Source: Zantedeschia hybrid cultivar (taxonomy: Eukaryota > Streptophyta > Magnoliopsida > Alismatales > Araceae). From it: a stretch of 64,000 nt of DNA. How positions within the stretch are numbered: position 1 is the first letter of the stretch; every line of letters starts with the position of its first letter. The notes under the pieces were generated by a model. It was not told where the DNA came from and searched no databases. It worked only from the letters and a program-made list of their open reading frames with translations. Positions 1 to 12,629 of the stretch are shown one piece after another. Both the position numbers and the translations under genes were made by a program. Location: contig JARZZO010000006.1 of assembly GCA_030544215.1 (NCBI GenBank), forward strand, positions 52,614,501-52,678,500, read 5' to 3'.

Positions 1-879
1 TAAATGTTATATTGTTTCGCATTAATAATTGTTATTAATGTGAATTAATATTAATCTAAGTGTTAGATTAATTAATTTAGACTTGTTCTAAATACTGTAT
101 GGAATATTTTAGAATTTTAATTTTAGCTTTGTGTGCACATGTTGATATGTTTAATGCTTTAAATTAGATTTAATTGCATGCTAGAAAATAAGATTTTCGA
201 AAATTCAAATTATCTAATTTTGATTGGTACCCAGGTTTTAAGAAAACCAAAATTATTATATTTTCAAAATTTTAGCCTTCATGTGATGTGTTTTATCATG
301 TGTGGATGGTTAAAATTTATGGTGGTCATGGACATGTACTTAGTTAAATTTCATATCATGTGATGGTGTGTGATTATGTGGATTGTTATGGAATGTGATA
401 TTCATTAATTAAGTGTTAATTAATGAAGCCTGCACGCCTTCCTCTCTCCATTCCATTGTAATTTTCTCTCCCTCTATTATTGTACTCGGCCATAAGGCTT
501 TCTTTTACAATTAATTTGTATTTGAAAATGTTTCAAATTCTATTTTATATTTGTAATTGATCGCCAGTGGCTATGTGTTTGCATGTTTAGATTATATAAA
601 TGTTATATAGTTTTGGTGATTAATTGTTTGTCTCCAGTTAATCACCGTGTTGTCCATGACCACATAATGAACGTGTATGGATGATGCATGCTTTTAGTTA
701 TTGATTATGAATCGATTGTTAATATCTAGGTATAGTTAAATATATACGATATATTTATAATCTATCACCTAGGATGAGACCAACTTAAAATAAACAAAAC
801 CTTCAACACAAAGTCTAAGACGGAGAGCGAGTCATTGAGAATGTACCGCGTGACTCTCCATCAATATAGTTCTTAGAAC

Positions 880-1310
880 TTGATTTAGTGATGACAGTTT
901 CTCCGTGTTTACGTGAGATCTGCCACCATCTGATGAAAGGACTATTAACTATGGCATCTTGATGCCTTGAGATTAGAATAGAGGAACGGTGTAGCTATCC
1001 TCGCGTTTACCCGGGAGCTACATTCTTACTCTATTTTGTCGCGTATTGATGGTAAAGCTTAGACCAGGTATAATGGTCTACTGTGTTTACCCGAGACCAT
1101 TAAAGACCTGGGAGCCGAAATAAGATCGGATATTGCAAGGAGTTGCAATTACCATGAGATGGTTGCTCTAAGATAATGGTATGATACTATGTGTTTACCC
1201 GAGGTCATACTATGATTCTTGGAGATTCTGATCCTCACTAGAAGACCGTCGGAGTCTTCCGTTCTGTATACCTGAAGGTTATACAGTCCGTCGAAAAATA
1301 GTGGGATATA
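880..1310 (+). other. Leader stem-loop array of element A
   Basis: Four stem-loops share the tip GTGTTTACCCG (the first has diverged) but have different arms. Examples are TGTAGCT/AGCTACA around 991-1022, AATGGTCT/AGACCATT at 1071-1101, and GTATGA/TCATAC closing the module that ends near 1210. Small hairpins lie between them: GGCATC/GATGCC, TTGCAA ggag TTGCAA, ACCAT-GAG-ATGGT and GAAGAC/GTCTTC. The array ends about 75 bp before the gag-like ATG. The structure is inferred from inverted repeats only. Confidence 0.6.
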
Positions 1311-1385
1311 ATTCAAGATAAAAGACCATAATTGAATTATTAGAACTATCTGCTTAAATCACGTTATTTCCTTCGATTCACTTAA

Positions 1386-4149
1386 ATGTCGTCTATTCAA
1401 GAAGTTGGCATATTGGATGCCAATACTTCTCATACTTAGACTGACTAGAAAACTCTGAAGAATGTCTTCAGGGCCAAGTGAAAGTCACTATCCTAATCAG
1501 ACATCATGAATCCTCTTACTTTGATAGACCAAGGTGAAGAGGTACTCATAGTATGCCTTAATGAAAGGCAAAAGTTATTATGAAATCTCTTATTTGGATA
1601 GACCAAGATGAAGAGATATTTATGATGTACCTTTGAGAAAGGCAAGTGGTAAGATTTTAAACGGTCGAACACACACCTGAAAGGATAATGGAAAGTCAGC
1701 TGAGATAGAGAAGTAGCAGTTCTCCCACTGCAACTAATATAAGGATATTGGTAAAGGCAAAAAGAATATAGAACTTGAAAGAAGTTTCATACATTCTTAT
1801 TATCGTCTTTTGCATGTCTATTAGAGAATTAGCGTATCCAACATGAGATATTGGAAATGATTCTCAGAGCTGCGATAGTGTGCAGATTTAGACAAGTAAA
1901 AGGAAATCGAGAAAATGTAAGTGTTTAGTTAAACTCAACTATTGTTCATGATATTCATAGATTACTGTTAGACAGTAAATCTTTGTATATCTATGGGAGT
2001 CAAATATGAAACTAAATAATTGTTATTTAGTTGCATAAGAAATCAAGAATAACATTGATTGAAAAGAATAATAGTTGTTCGAATCAGTCAATGCACAATA
2101 GATTCTTGAAGTGACATTTCATGTGATGAATGTTCACAAGTCTCCTATAGAAATGAACTGTGTGAGTCCTGATTATCTATGGTATTGTATACAGGATTGT
2201 ACAATAAGAAATTATTGATGCTGATACATATTGATGTAAATAGCTCAAAGGCCAAAAGATAATCACTACTGTTGACTTACCTTATAGTTTACTCTTGGAA
2301 TGATTCGACTGTATGTACTTACTGAAGTACAAGTCGAATGCATATGAAAGAATAAGGTATAAGATCAATATGAAGTATTAGAATTTGTGATTTGATCAAA
2401 TAAACTAATACTTAGGTATATGATTCACATAAATCATTAAGAGGATAATTGTATCCTCGCACGATTGGTCCTCATTGTGCATCATAGCAATATAATGGAA
2501 TGAGGAATTGTACATTATTAAGATATGGTGTAATACATAATAAGATTTGCCTAATTCTTGTCCTTTTGAACATGATTATGAACATTAAATGACCATACTT
2601 TAAAGATGGTTCCAAATTATTCAGTGTGTGTCCATATAAGATATGCAAACCAAATAATTCATATGAGATGTGAATTATGAACAAACCTGTTTTTAAAGTC
2701 AGGTATTATCGTGATGTGAATTTGTGAATGTTTAAAGAGTTTGGACATTACATTTATTGGTCAGGCGATAATGAAATAATTATCATCCTGAAAGCTGTCT
2801 TCCGTGAAGAGGAACATGTCCTCAGAGAAGATAGTGGGAGTTGATAAAACTAGAAGATGTTCTAGATTCACAAGTTAACACAAGATTATTAGATAATCTT
2901 TAGTTGTTTGGAACCGGTCATAACACATCAGAGAGCTTCATAGATTTTTGATATTCTCTCATTGACTAAAAGGATATATTTGACATATCTGATTTAGCAA
3001 GATGAGAGGAGCTCAAAATAGATTATGATCTAAAATCTATGATAATGATGCTCTCTGTCATTACAACTTTGAGATTGATGAGTTTATCAGAATTCTACTT
3101 GTCAATACTGCCTATCATGAGATGATGACAGTTGGATATTAAAAGTGTTCACTCAATGTGATTGGGGTAAAGATATATATGATAAACCTTTAAAGCTTTT
3201 AGAATGTCCAGGAAGTAAGTTATGATTTCAAAATTATTTTGAATCAAACTGAAGCTTCCTAAGTTGTAATAAAAGTTTTGACTTAATGGTCAAACACTAT
3301 GTGATCATTAAGAATCATCACGGATTGTGTGTGTTCAGAAAGGACAGTGGGAGCACGGTCACTTTAGTAATGCTTTATGATAATAACATCAAAGTCATTA
3401 AGAATGACTTAAGGATGTTACTATTAGTGAAAGCATTGTTAACCATGTTTTCCTCCATAATGGATTTAGTTATAATATCTCACGTATTGGAAATACGATT
3501 CTATTAAGATAGATTGGTGGGGATATTATATTAACCTATATATCAAGATGTTTGGCATAAATTTCATAATAAATCTCAATTGTTGAGATATGGAATTTAT
3601 TCCTTTAAAGGAAAGGTTCCTTAAAAGATACATGAGTGAAATGCATCATTAAGCGCTTGAGAAGTGCTAAGGGTGCATTCACGTATATGGAGAGGATGAC
3701 TTGAAACTATGAGGTCACACTGACTCAAATTTCAAGTCAAATAATGGATTCAACCTTCTAGTAGAAAGGTATGGATTCGAATGGTTCTAATCCAAAACTC
3801 GATATTAAGATGACGGCATAGACAAGTGATACTGTTATTGGAACAGTATGGATGAAAAGGTTCATCCTTGAACTAGATGTAGTTCTAAAATGTCTCTGAT
3901 TAAATCTCGTTGTTGTAGGACAACAGTGGGAGCTATCAATTGTGTGATCGAGCCATGATCTCTTCAGAAGTTACAGAACATTCTGAGGCTCTTTCACAGG
4001 TTCAGAGACAAAGGATTAAGAGGAAATAACGTAATGGAAATATTCCATCTGTAGATAATTTAGCAGATCCCTGACCAAGTCTTAGTCACAGACTTTATGT
4101 GAGCATCACCTAGATTTGATGGAGATCAAATGCGAAAGTGATTGGCTTG
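1386..4149 (+). pseudogene. Decayed copia gag-pol of element A
   Basis: The region starts with ATGTCGTC, the same start as the gag of element D, and the first codons still read like its first dozen residues. Stops and frameshifts are then frequent. Around 3286-3507 a 73-codon stretch resembles the reverse transcriptase segment around the YVDD box, but the box itself is lost. About 3850-4100 still resembles the end of the RNase H region of element D at the nucleotide level. No intact zinc knuckle, protease, integrase or polymerase motif survives. The same damaged layout is seen in A2 and B. It cannot encode a working enzyme. Confidence 0.8.
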
Positions 4150-4153
4150 AGTC

Positions 4154-4165
4154 CAAGTGGGAGAT
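4154..4165 (+). other. Polypurine tract of element A
   Basis: CAAGTGGGAGAT abuts the 3' LTR. The same tract precedes the LTR in A2 and, with AA at the end, in D. It is the expected primer for plus-strand DNA synthesis. Confidence 0.75.
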
Positions 4166-5751
4166 TGATGGATATAGGTGTCCTCTAAGCCAATCATAAG
4201 GCACCTATTTCAATCTGGTTCACTAATAAATGGCATTAAATTCATTATGTAGATTGGCATATTTATAATTGCGCATAATGAAGTCCATGAATATGTGCAA
4301 TAGTCATCAGATTATGATGAGATCATAATAATGAGATTGATGACTTATAAACACATATTCTCAATTGTTCATAGTCGTAGGATGTTTGAGAAGGACATCA
4401 AACATCTGGTTAGACTAGTACAAGTTATTCCAGCTCATATGATGAGGGTGACTGATCTCGTTAGTTACTAGTGTGGAGACACAATGGTAAACCTGTAGGT
4501 GCTCATTGGAAAATGAGTTCACTGAACTGATCCGACATGAATCGCCGAATGGTAATTTACCTGACTGTCAATCGGCTTGATTCATCGTCACAGTGGCGTG
4601 GTTAATCCTTGGACTTCAGACACCAAAGACACCTTGTCGGTGGACTTCTGGACTTTGACCTTGACCTACGAATCCCTATCCACGGGATCTCTAATAGTCA
4701 AGGATCGGGTCCAGCGGAAGACCTTCGAAGGTGATTGTATGTTCAATAAAGGATCGTTCGCTCTCAGGTAACTGGAGAGAGAATGCTCTAAAGTAGATCT
4801 GCAGGAGTCTCTGTCCAGAGCAGAAACAATATCAGAAAAGTGGTTTTCGGATATTGTAAAGCGGAGTCTGATTCAAGTCAGTTGACACTCTAGGGTTTGA
4901 CAGTTGACCATACCCTAGGTTAACTCGAGAGCATTGTGCAAACGAAGGATTGTAGCCACGTGGTAACTGTGGACGGACAGGTTCCATGTGTGGGTTGCTG
5001 AACCCCATTACCTTCCGGGATCATGCGGTGTTGCTTGGCACCCAACTTGATAAGAAGTCCGACCGAATTTACATGCGATGTCAATTCGGTTAAGTAATTA
5101 GTTAATATATCGATATTAATTAATTACAGTAAGTCAATAACTAGTTATTGGACTTAACGGGCTGAAAACCAAACTGGTAAATGGGCCTAGAGGGTCACAC
5201 GCAATAAGATTCTCAGTCGGTGGTACATAAGTGGGATTTATATTAACTCGGGGACTTTTGTGAAAAGTCGCGCCGACTTAATATATATACGCGTTGTTGA
5301 GAAACCCTGGGCCAAGCTCTAGGATTTTCCTTGCGGGCCGTCACCCCCCCTTTCTCTCTCCTCCTCTGGGCATCCCGTTCGAGGCGCCGAGACAGTTTCC
5401 GTCTCCGCCGCGTGTGATTCCCGAAAGTGGGGAATTCCCGTCGGCGGGATTTCCGGAATCGTTGCGGTGACGGATCTTCAGCGAGCGAGCTGAAACGGAC
5501 GAGGGATCGAGGACGAACAACCGCAGAGGATCGCGTGGATACCGCTGGAGGCCGGACGCTTGTGCGGCTTGCGGCATCACCTCGACGGAACCGAGACGGA
5601 AGCGGATTCGAATCCGCGCACGGTAATCAGATTACTTCTCGTAGTTTTCGGTTTGAGTTTTTCGTTCCGAATCGGATCAGCGGGCATCGGGCGGGTTTAA
5701 TTTTGTTCATCATTTCCGCTGCGTTCTACGCGTCTCGCCCGGATCCCAACA
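4166..5751 (+). repeat. 3' LTR of element A (1586 bp)
   Basis: It begins TGATGGATATAGG and ends CGGATCCCAACA. Its length equals that of the A2 3' LTR and the reconstructed B LTR (both 1586 bp). A TATA-like string TTAATATATATAC at about 5278-5290 is followed by a pyrimidine-rich start region and a GC-rich U5. Short open frames inside (for example near 5427-5780) are not supported as genes. Confidence 0.92.
5278..5290 (+). promoter_or_regulatory. TATA-like box in family-A LTR
   Basis: TTAATATATATAC lies about 460 bp from the LTR end. The same string is present in the A2 and B LTRs (near 12138 and 10220). It is the probable core promoter; no transcription start is shown by sequence alone. Confidence 0.5.
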
Positions 5752-6380
5752 GGTTAGGCGCTATGGCGGTTTATCAGTAAACCGTAACATAGTCCTATAT
5801 CGGCTGCTACCATTAAGCAACCTCTATCCTCTACTATAAATGCACGGCTATTTATTACCAAAGGTATGTCTTCTGGACCCAAGGACTACAGTCCAAAAAG
5901 CATTAAAGCTGCCTCTTCTTCCTTCTCTTCTGAATCGAATCTTCTTCAGAAGCTAACTTAGCCGTCGGAGGGGGTTACTTAGGGCCGAAGCCCGGGACTC
6001 CTACTGATCGGTTCTTCTTCTTCTTTTCCTCCTTCTGCAGGGGCTTCGGTTTGAATCTTCGCCGACCTCTCCGAGTCAGTCTCGGCCACCGACCTCGGGT
6101 CTTCTCCCCCCGGTCTCGACGTCTTTCGACGGCTGGTCCGCCACGTCTGAAGGAGCCTCGGCCTTGCCCCTTGCTGGCTGGTCCGCCTCATCCGAAGGAG
6201 TATCGGCTATGCTCCCAGCGAGCCCTCGCCCGGGCACCTCTCGGCTTCGGATCCTCGGCCCCGTTTCCGCCCTCGTCTCGCTCCGGATCCCCGTCGGTTC
6301 TCTTCATCGATCCGATCCAGCTTCGGATTCCAAACTTCGGATTCCAGTCTCGGAATCCGATCGTGATAGCTTCGGCTACA
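5752..6380 (+). repeat. Fragment X: Tat-type gypsy LTR 3' portion
   Basis: This does not match the copia families. It has TATAAA at 5835-5840, then ACTTAGCCGTCGGAGGG near 5956, a string typical of U5 regions of plant Tat-clade gypsy LTRs, and it ends GGCTACA at 6380. TCAAT (6381-6385) follows and then inverted element F starts. I infer that X is an LTR inserted in F and that A was inserted in X. The left part of X lies beyond A, outside the window. No coding region is credible here. Confidence 0.5.
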
Positions 6381-6385
6381 TCAAT

Positions 6386-9107
6386 GACATTTTAGTGAAT
6401 AGAGGAAATAACGTGTTTTAAGCAGATAGTTCTGATAATTAAATTATGGTCTTTTATCTTAAATTATTTTCCACTATTTTTCGACGGACTGTATAACCTT
6501 CAGATATACATAACGGAAGACTCCGAGTGAGGATCAGAATCTCCAAGAATCACAGTATGACCTCGAGTAAACACATAGTATCATATCATTCTCTTAGAGT
6601 AACCATCTCATGGTAATTGCAACTCCTAGCAATATCCGATTCTTATTTCGGCTCCTAGGTCTTTAATGGTCCCGGGTAAACACAGTAGACCATTATACCT
6701 GGTCTAAGTTTTACTATCAATACGTGATAGAGTAGAGTAAGAGTACAGCTCCTGGGTAAACGTGAGGATTGTTACACCGTTCCTCTATCCCAATCTCAAG
6801 GCATCAAGATGACATAGTTAATAGTCCTTTCATCAGATGGTGGCAGATCTCAGGTAAACATATAGAAACTGCTATCACTAAATCAAGTTCTAAGAACTAT
6901 ATTGATAGAGAGCTACGCAGTGCATTCTCAATGACTTGCGCTCCGGCTTAGACTTTTTGTTGAAGGTTTTGTTTATGTTAAGCTGGTCTCATCCTAGGTG
7001 ATAGTTTATAAATATATCAAACATATTTAACTATACCTAGATATTAGCAATCGATTCATAATCAAAAACTAAAAATTATGCATCAACCATACATGTTCAT
7101 TATGTGGTCATAGACAGTACGGTGATTAACTGGAGCCAAATAATTAATCACCAAAACTATATAACAATTATATAATCTAAACATGCAAACACATAGCTAC
7201 TGGTGATCTCATCTCCTGTCGTCTTCCTGGTTGCATTTATGGATCATCCTCGCCTCTCCTCGGCTGGCGTGATCAAATACAAATAATATTTATTTTGAAA
7301 CAATTTCAAATACAAATAAATTATAAGAGAAAGCCTTATGGCCGAGTACAATAATGGAGGGAGATAGAATTATAATGGAATGAAAGAGAGAGGGAGACAC
7401 GCAGGCCTCATTAATTAATACTTAATAAATGTACATCACATTCCATAACAATCCACATCATCACACACCATCACATGATATGAAATTAACTAAGTACATA
7501 TTCATGACCACCACTAATTATAACCATCCACTCATGAAACACATCATATTAAGGCTAAAATTTTTGAAAAATAATTATTTTGTTTTTCTTAAAATCTGGG
7601 TTCCAATCAAAATTGGATAATTTGAATTTTCGAAAATATTATTTTCTAGCATGCAATAAATCTAATTTAAAGCATCAAATACATCAATATGTGCAAACAA
7701 AGCTAAAATTAAAATTCTAAAATATTCCATACAAAATTTAGAACAATTCTAAATTAATTAATCTAACACTTAGATTAATTTTAATTCACATTAATAACAA
7801 TTATTAATGTGAAACAATCTAACATTTAGATACAATTAAAAATTCCCAAATAACATTTATAAAATAATTTCTAATTCAATTATTAAACCCTTAACAACAC
7901 TTTGTTAATAAACCCCTTTTATTAAAAGATATTTCTTAATAACAATTAATAAGAAATATTAATTAGAACAATTAGACTCAATCCTAACTTTTAATAACTT
8001 TTATTAAAAAGTCAATATTTCAGGTAGATTAGATCCACAATAAACTTTAATTAAGAGATTTATGAGAATAATAATTAACTATCTCAATAACAGTTATTAA
8101 GAGTGAATTATATACCTTAACAACCTTTTATTAAAGTGTATTCTCAAAAGATAATTAACTATTAATAACCTTTACTAACAGTTAATTAATCACCTAATAG
8201 CTTTTATTAAGTGTCCCCTAACAATATTTGCTAAGAAATTAATATATTAATCTAATCACTTAACTTAAATAAATATTAACAACATTTGTTAAATATTTTA
8301 AAGTTACAACTTGAAATTATTAACACTTGTTAACAATTAATTTAAGATCATATCTTAAATATTAAACCCTTCTAACAACTTAAATAAAAACTAATTAACA
8401 ACACTTGTTAATTAATTCAAGATCATATCTTAAATTATCCCTCTAATTACTTAACTAAAAGGATTTAACAACAATGGTTAATAAACTAAGATCACATCTT
8501 AGTAAATAACCTCATTAAAAGATCACATCTTCATAATAACCCACTTTTAGAATCATATCTTAAAACATTAGTAACAACATTTGTCAGTTAACAAATTAAG
8601 ATCATATCTTAATAAATTAACAGTAATTACTAATTAAGATGAAATCTTAAAATTTAACCCTTTATTAACTGGAAAAATTAAGCTTAAAACAATTTTAAAC
8701 TTATTAATTTTAATTTCCTGTTAAAAGGGGTGGGCTTTATCTTTAAATAAGGCGTTAAAAGGTTTAATAGGGGCTTAATGGGCTGGGTTTAATGGGTCTT
8801 AGGCCCATCTGGTCAGGGGCCTATATTCGGGCCTGACCAAGCCAGGTCCAGTTCCTGGCTCGAGCCAGCATGGCCAATGGCTCGGGCCCAGGGCTCGGCC
8901 AGCCCTGGACCAGGGTGCGCCCAAGCCTGGCACCCCAAGGCCCGGTCGAACCGGGCGGGGGCCGGCCGGTCCAGGCCCCTAGGGCGCCGCTCGGCCGGCT
9001 AGGGCATCTGCTGCCCCCAGCCCACCCGACCCTTTTGCAGGTGATCTAGGCGGCGCCGCTGCCGGCGCTGGAGGCGAGGCCGGCCGGAACCTACAAGGGG
9101 GGGTACC
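6386..9107 (-). mobile_element. Copia-like element F, inverted leader segment
   Basis: Read on the minus strand this is the leader of a family-A-like element. From 9107 down come a GC-rich block, then the AT-rich hairpin-tiled region (about 8750-7740), the block with GCAACCAGGAAGGCGAC (about 7254-7215) and the stem-loop array (about 6860-6480). It ends at the gag-like ATG (6390-6388). The match to A2 stops just after ATGTC, where X begins. Element B starts at 9108, so the primer site and 5' LTR of F are expected beyond B and are not in this window. No coding part is visible. Confidence 0.8.
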
Positions 9108-10249
9108 TGATGGATATAGGTGTCCTCTAAGCCAATCATAAGGCACCTATTTCAATCTGGTTCACTGATCAATGGCATTGAATTCATTATGTAGATTGGC
9201 ATATTTATAATTGCGCATAATGAAGTCCATGAATATGTGCAATAGTCATTTGATTATGATGAGATCATAATAATGAGACTGATGACTTATAAACACATAT
9301 TCTTAATTGTTCCTAATCGTAGGATGTTTGAAAAGGACATTAAACATCCGGTTAGACTAGTACACGTTATTCCAGCTCATATGATGAGGGTGACTGATCT
9401 CGTTAGTTACTTGTGTAGAGACACAATGGTAAACCTATAGGTGCTCATTGTGGAATGAGTTCACTGAACTGATCCGACATGAATCGCCAAATGGTAATTT
9501 ACCTGACTGTCAATCGGCTTGATTCATCGTCACAGTGGCGTGGTTGATCCTTGGACTTGAGACACCAAAGACACCTTGTCAGTGGACTTCTGGACTTTGA
9601 CCTTGACCTACGAATCCCTATCCACGGGATCTCTAATAGTCAAGGATCGGGTCTAGCGGAAGACCTTTGAAGGTGATTGTATGTTCAATAAAGGATCGTT
9701 CGCTTTCAGGTAACTAGAGAGAGAATGCTCTAGAATAGATCCGTAGGAGTCTCTGGCCAGAGCAGAAACAATATCAGAAAATAGGTTTTCGGATATTGTA
9801 AAGCGGAGTCTGATTCAAGTGAGTTGACAATCTAGGGTTTGACAGTTGACCATACCCTACGTTAACTCGAGAGCATTGTGCGAACGAAGGATTATAGCCA
9901 CGTGGTAACTGTGGACGGACAGGTTCCATGAATGGGATGCTAAACCCCATTACCTTCCGGGATCATGCGGTGTTGCTTGGCACCCAACTTGATCGTAAGT
10001 CCGACCGAATTTACATGCGATGATAATTCGGTTGAGTAATTAGTTAATATCTAGATATTAATTAATTACAATAAGTCAATAACTAGTTATTGGACTTAAC
10101 GGGCTGAAAACCGGACTGGTAAATGGGCCTAGAGGGTCACACGCAATAAGATTCTCAGTCGGTGGTACATAAGTGGGATTTATATTAACTCGGGGACTTT
10201 TGTGAAAAGTCACGCCGACTTAATATATATACGCACTGTTGAGACCCTG
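9108..10249 (+). repeat. 5' LTR of element B, left part
   Basis: It starts TGATGGATATAGG and follows family A up to CTGTTGAGACCCTG, where the gypsy solo LTR interrupts. Together with 21854-22297 it gives 1586 bp, exactly the family-A LTR length. The TATA-like string lies at about 10220-10232. Confidence 0.92.
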
Positions 10250-11018
10250 TGTAAGGACTGAGGCTTTCGGATTCGGTTTTCGGAGTCGGACCCTGTAGTT
10301 CAGGCTCCAGTGGGGCAGAGACTCTGTGATGTTTCGCGTGTATCGCGGGCTCGACGTGGTTTAAACGGCGTCCACCGTGGCAGACGCGTTTTAGGTTCTG
10401 CCACGTGGGTGCCACGTGGGCTGGCTTTGGGCCGCGAGAGTACGGCCCTGTCGTGTCGTCTGAACGGCGTCCGCATGGGACGACGCCTTTCAGACTGCGA
10501 CTCTGGGATTGTCAGAGTACGGCCCTGACAAGTCTACTGAACGGCGTCTGTGTAGAACAACGCGTTTCAGAGTCTTGTCAGAGCGGCCGTCACATCACCT
10601 GATAGGCGTCCGTCTATGTCGACGCGTTTTAGCCAATCTCTGGTTAACCCCGCGAGCCCTCCTTCTTTCCCTCATTTTCTTCCTCCTCTCTTCCTCTCCT
10701 CCCTTCCGGCGATCTCGGCGGCAGCCCCTTCTCCTCCCTCTTTTCCTTCCACCATTTCATCTTTCCCTCCACTCCATCCCATACCTAGCTCCCACCACTA
10801 CCACCTCCACTTTCACTGCGGCGTTTTACTCTCCGGACGGCGGCCGACGTCACGGTGGAGTAAGGACGACCACGGCGGTACCGGTGGCGGCGTGGGGCGA
10901 GTCGGGTGGACGGCTTGAAGCTTGGAGGAGTTCAAGTAACCGGTAGGGTGACGATTCCCATTGTGTTCTATGTTCAAATCATGATTCTTCCTCCTAAAGC
11001 ATGTTTTAAATCTATGAT

Positions 11019-11023
11019 TCCGG
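11019..11023. other. TSD of A2, left copy (TCCGG)
   Basis: TCCGG directly precedes the A2 5' LTR and recurs at 20273-20277 after the 3' LTR. This shows that A2 is a bona fide integration with both ends intact. Confidence 0.95.
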
Positions 11024-12616
11024 TGATGGATATAAGTGTCCTCTAAACCAATCATGAGGCACCTATTTCAATCTGGTTCACTAATAAATGGCATTAAATT
11101 CATTATGTAGATTGGCATATTTATATTTACGTATAATGAAGTCCATGAATATGTGCAATAGTCATCAGATTATGATGAGATCATAATAATGAGACTGATG
11201 ACTTATAAACACATATTCTCAATTGTTCCTAGCCGTAGGATGTTTGAGAAGGACATCAAACATCCGGTTAGACTAGTACAGGTTATTCCAGCTCATATGA
11301 TGAGGGTGACTGATCTCGTTAGTTACTAGTGTGGAGACACAATGGTAAACCTGTAGGTGCTCATTGCAGAATGAGTTCACTGAACTGATCCGACATGAAT
11401 CGCCAAATGGTAATTTACCTGACTGTCAATCGGCTTGATTCATCGTCACAGTGGCGTGGTTGATCCTTGGACTTGAGACACCAAAGACACCTTGTCGGTG
11501 GACTTCTGGACTTTGACCTTGACCTACGAATCCCTATCCACGAGATCTCTAATAGTCATGGATCGGGTCCAGCGGAAGACCTTCGAAGGTGATTGTGTGT
11601 TCAATAGAGGATCGTTGGCTCTCAGGTAACTGGAGAGAGAATGCTCTAGAGTAGATCCGCAGGAGTCTCTGACCAGAGCAGAAACAATATCAGAAAAGTG
11701 GTTTTCGGATATTGTACAGCGGAGTCTGATTCAAGTGAGTTGACCATCTAGGGTTTGATAGTTGACCATACCCTAGGTTAACTCGAGAGCATTGTGCGAA
11801 CGAAGGATTATAGCCACGTGGTAACTGTGGACGGACAGGTTCCAAGAGTGGGTTGCTGAACCCCATTACCTTCCGGGATCATGCGGTGTTGCTTGGCACC
11901 CAACTTGATCGGAAGTCCGACCGAATTTACATGCGATGATAATTCGGTTGAGTAATTAGTTAATATCTAGATATTAATTAATTATAATAAGTCAATAACT
12001 AGTTATTGTACTTAACGGGCTGAAAACCGGACTGGTAAATGGACCTAGAGGGTCACACGCAATAAGATTCTCAGTCGGTGGTACATAAGTGAGATTTATA
12101 TTAACTCGGGGACTTTTGTGAAAAGTTGCGCCGACTTAATATATATACACGCTGTTGAGAAACCCTGGGCCAAGCTCCAGGATTTTCCTTGCTGGCCGTC
12201 ACCCCCCCTTTCTCTCTCCACCTCTGGGCGTCCCGTTCGGCGCGCGAGAACAGCTTCCGTCTCCGTCGCGTGTGATTCCCGAAAGTCGGGAATTCCCATC
12301 GGCGGGATTTCCGCAATCGTTGCGGCGACGGATCTTCAGCGAGCGAGCTGAAACGGACGAGGGATCGAGGACGAACCACCGCGGAGGATCGCGTGGATAC
12401 CGCTGGAGGCCGGACGCTTGTGCGGCTAGCGGCTAGCGGCATCGCCTCGACGGAACCGAATCGGAAGCGGATTCGAATCCGCGCACGGTAATCAGATTCG
12501 AACTCGGTTTTTCAGTTTGAGTTTTTCGTTCCGAATCGGATCAGCGGGCATCGGGCGGGTTTAAATTTTGTTCTTCGTTTCCGCTGCGTTCTTCGCGTCC
12601 CGCCCGGATCCCAACA
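11024..12616 (+). repeat. 5' LTR of A2 (1593 bp)
   Basis: It starts TGATGGATATAAG and ends CCAACA immediately before G and the primer site. It is 7 bp longer than the 3' LTR because of a CTAGCGG duplication near 12424. Confidence 0.95.
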
Positions 12617-12617
12617 G

Positions 12618-12629
12618 TGGTATCAGAGC
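12618..12629 (+). other. Primer binding site of A2
   Basis: TGGTATCAGAGC lies 1 nt after the LTR. It is the standard plant complement to the 3' end of initiator tRNA-Met. Confidence 0.9.

Larger units (their letters stand above)
1..5751 (+). mobile_element. Copia-like non-autonomous LTR element A (5' part outside window)
   Basis: This is the interior and 3' LTR of a long copia-like element. Positions 1-4165 align along their length with the interior of the complete copy A2 (about 14464-18686), and the LTR at 4166 has the same TGATGG...CCAACA ends. The interior runs from an AT-rich leader to a stem-loop array (about 880-1310), a decayed gag-pol (from ATG 1386) and a purine tract (4154-4165). 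Relative to A2 the leader lacks about 66 bp near 556, between GATC microhomologies. The 5' LTR and primer site lie left of the window. The base after the LTR starts GGTTA (5752-5756), the expected TSD, but its partner is not visible. Confidence 0.9.
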
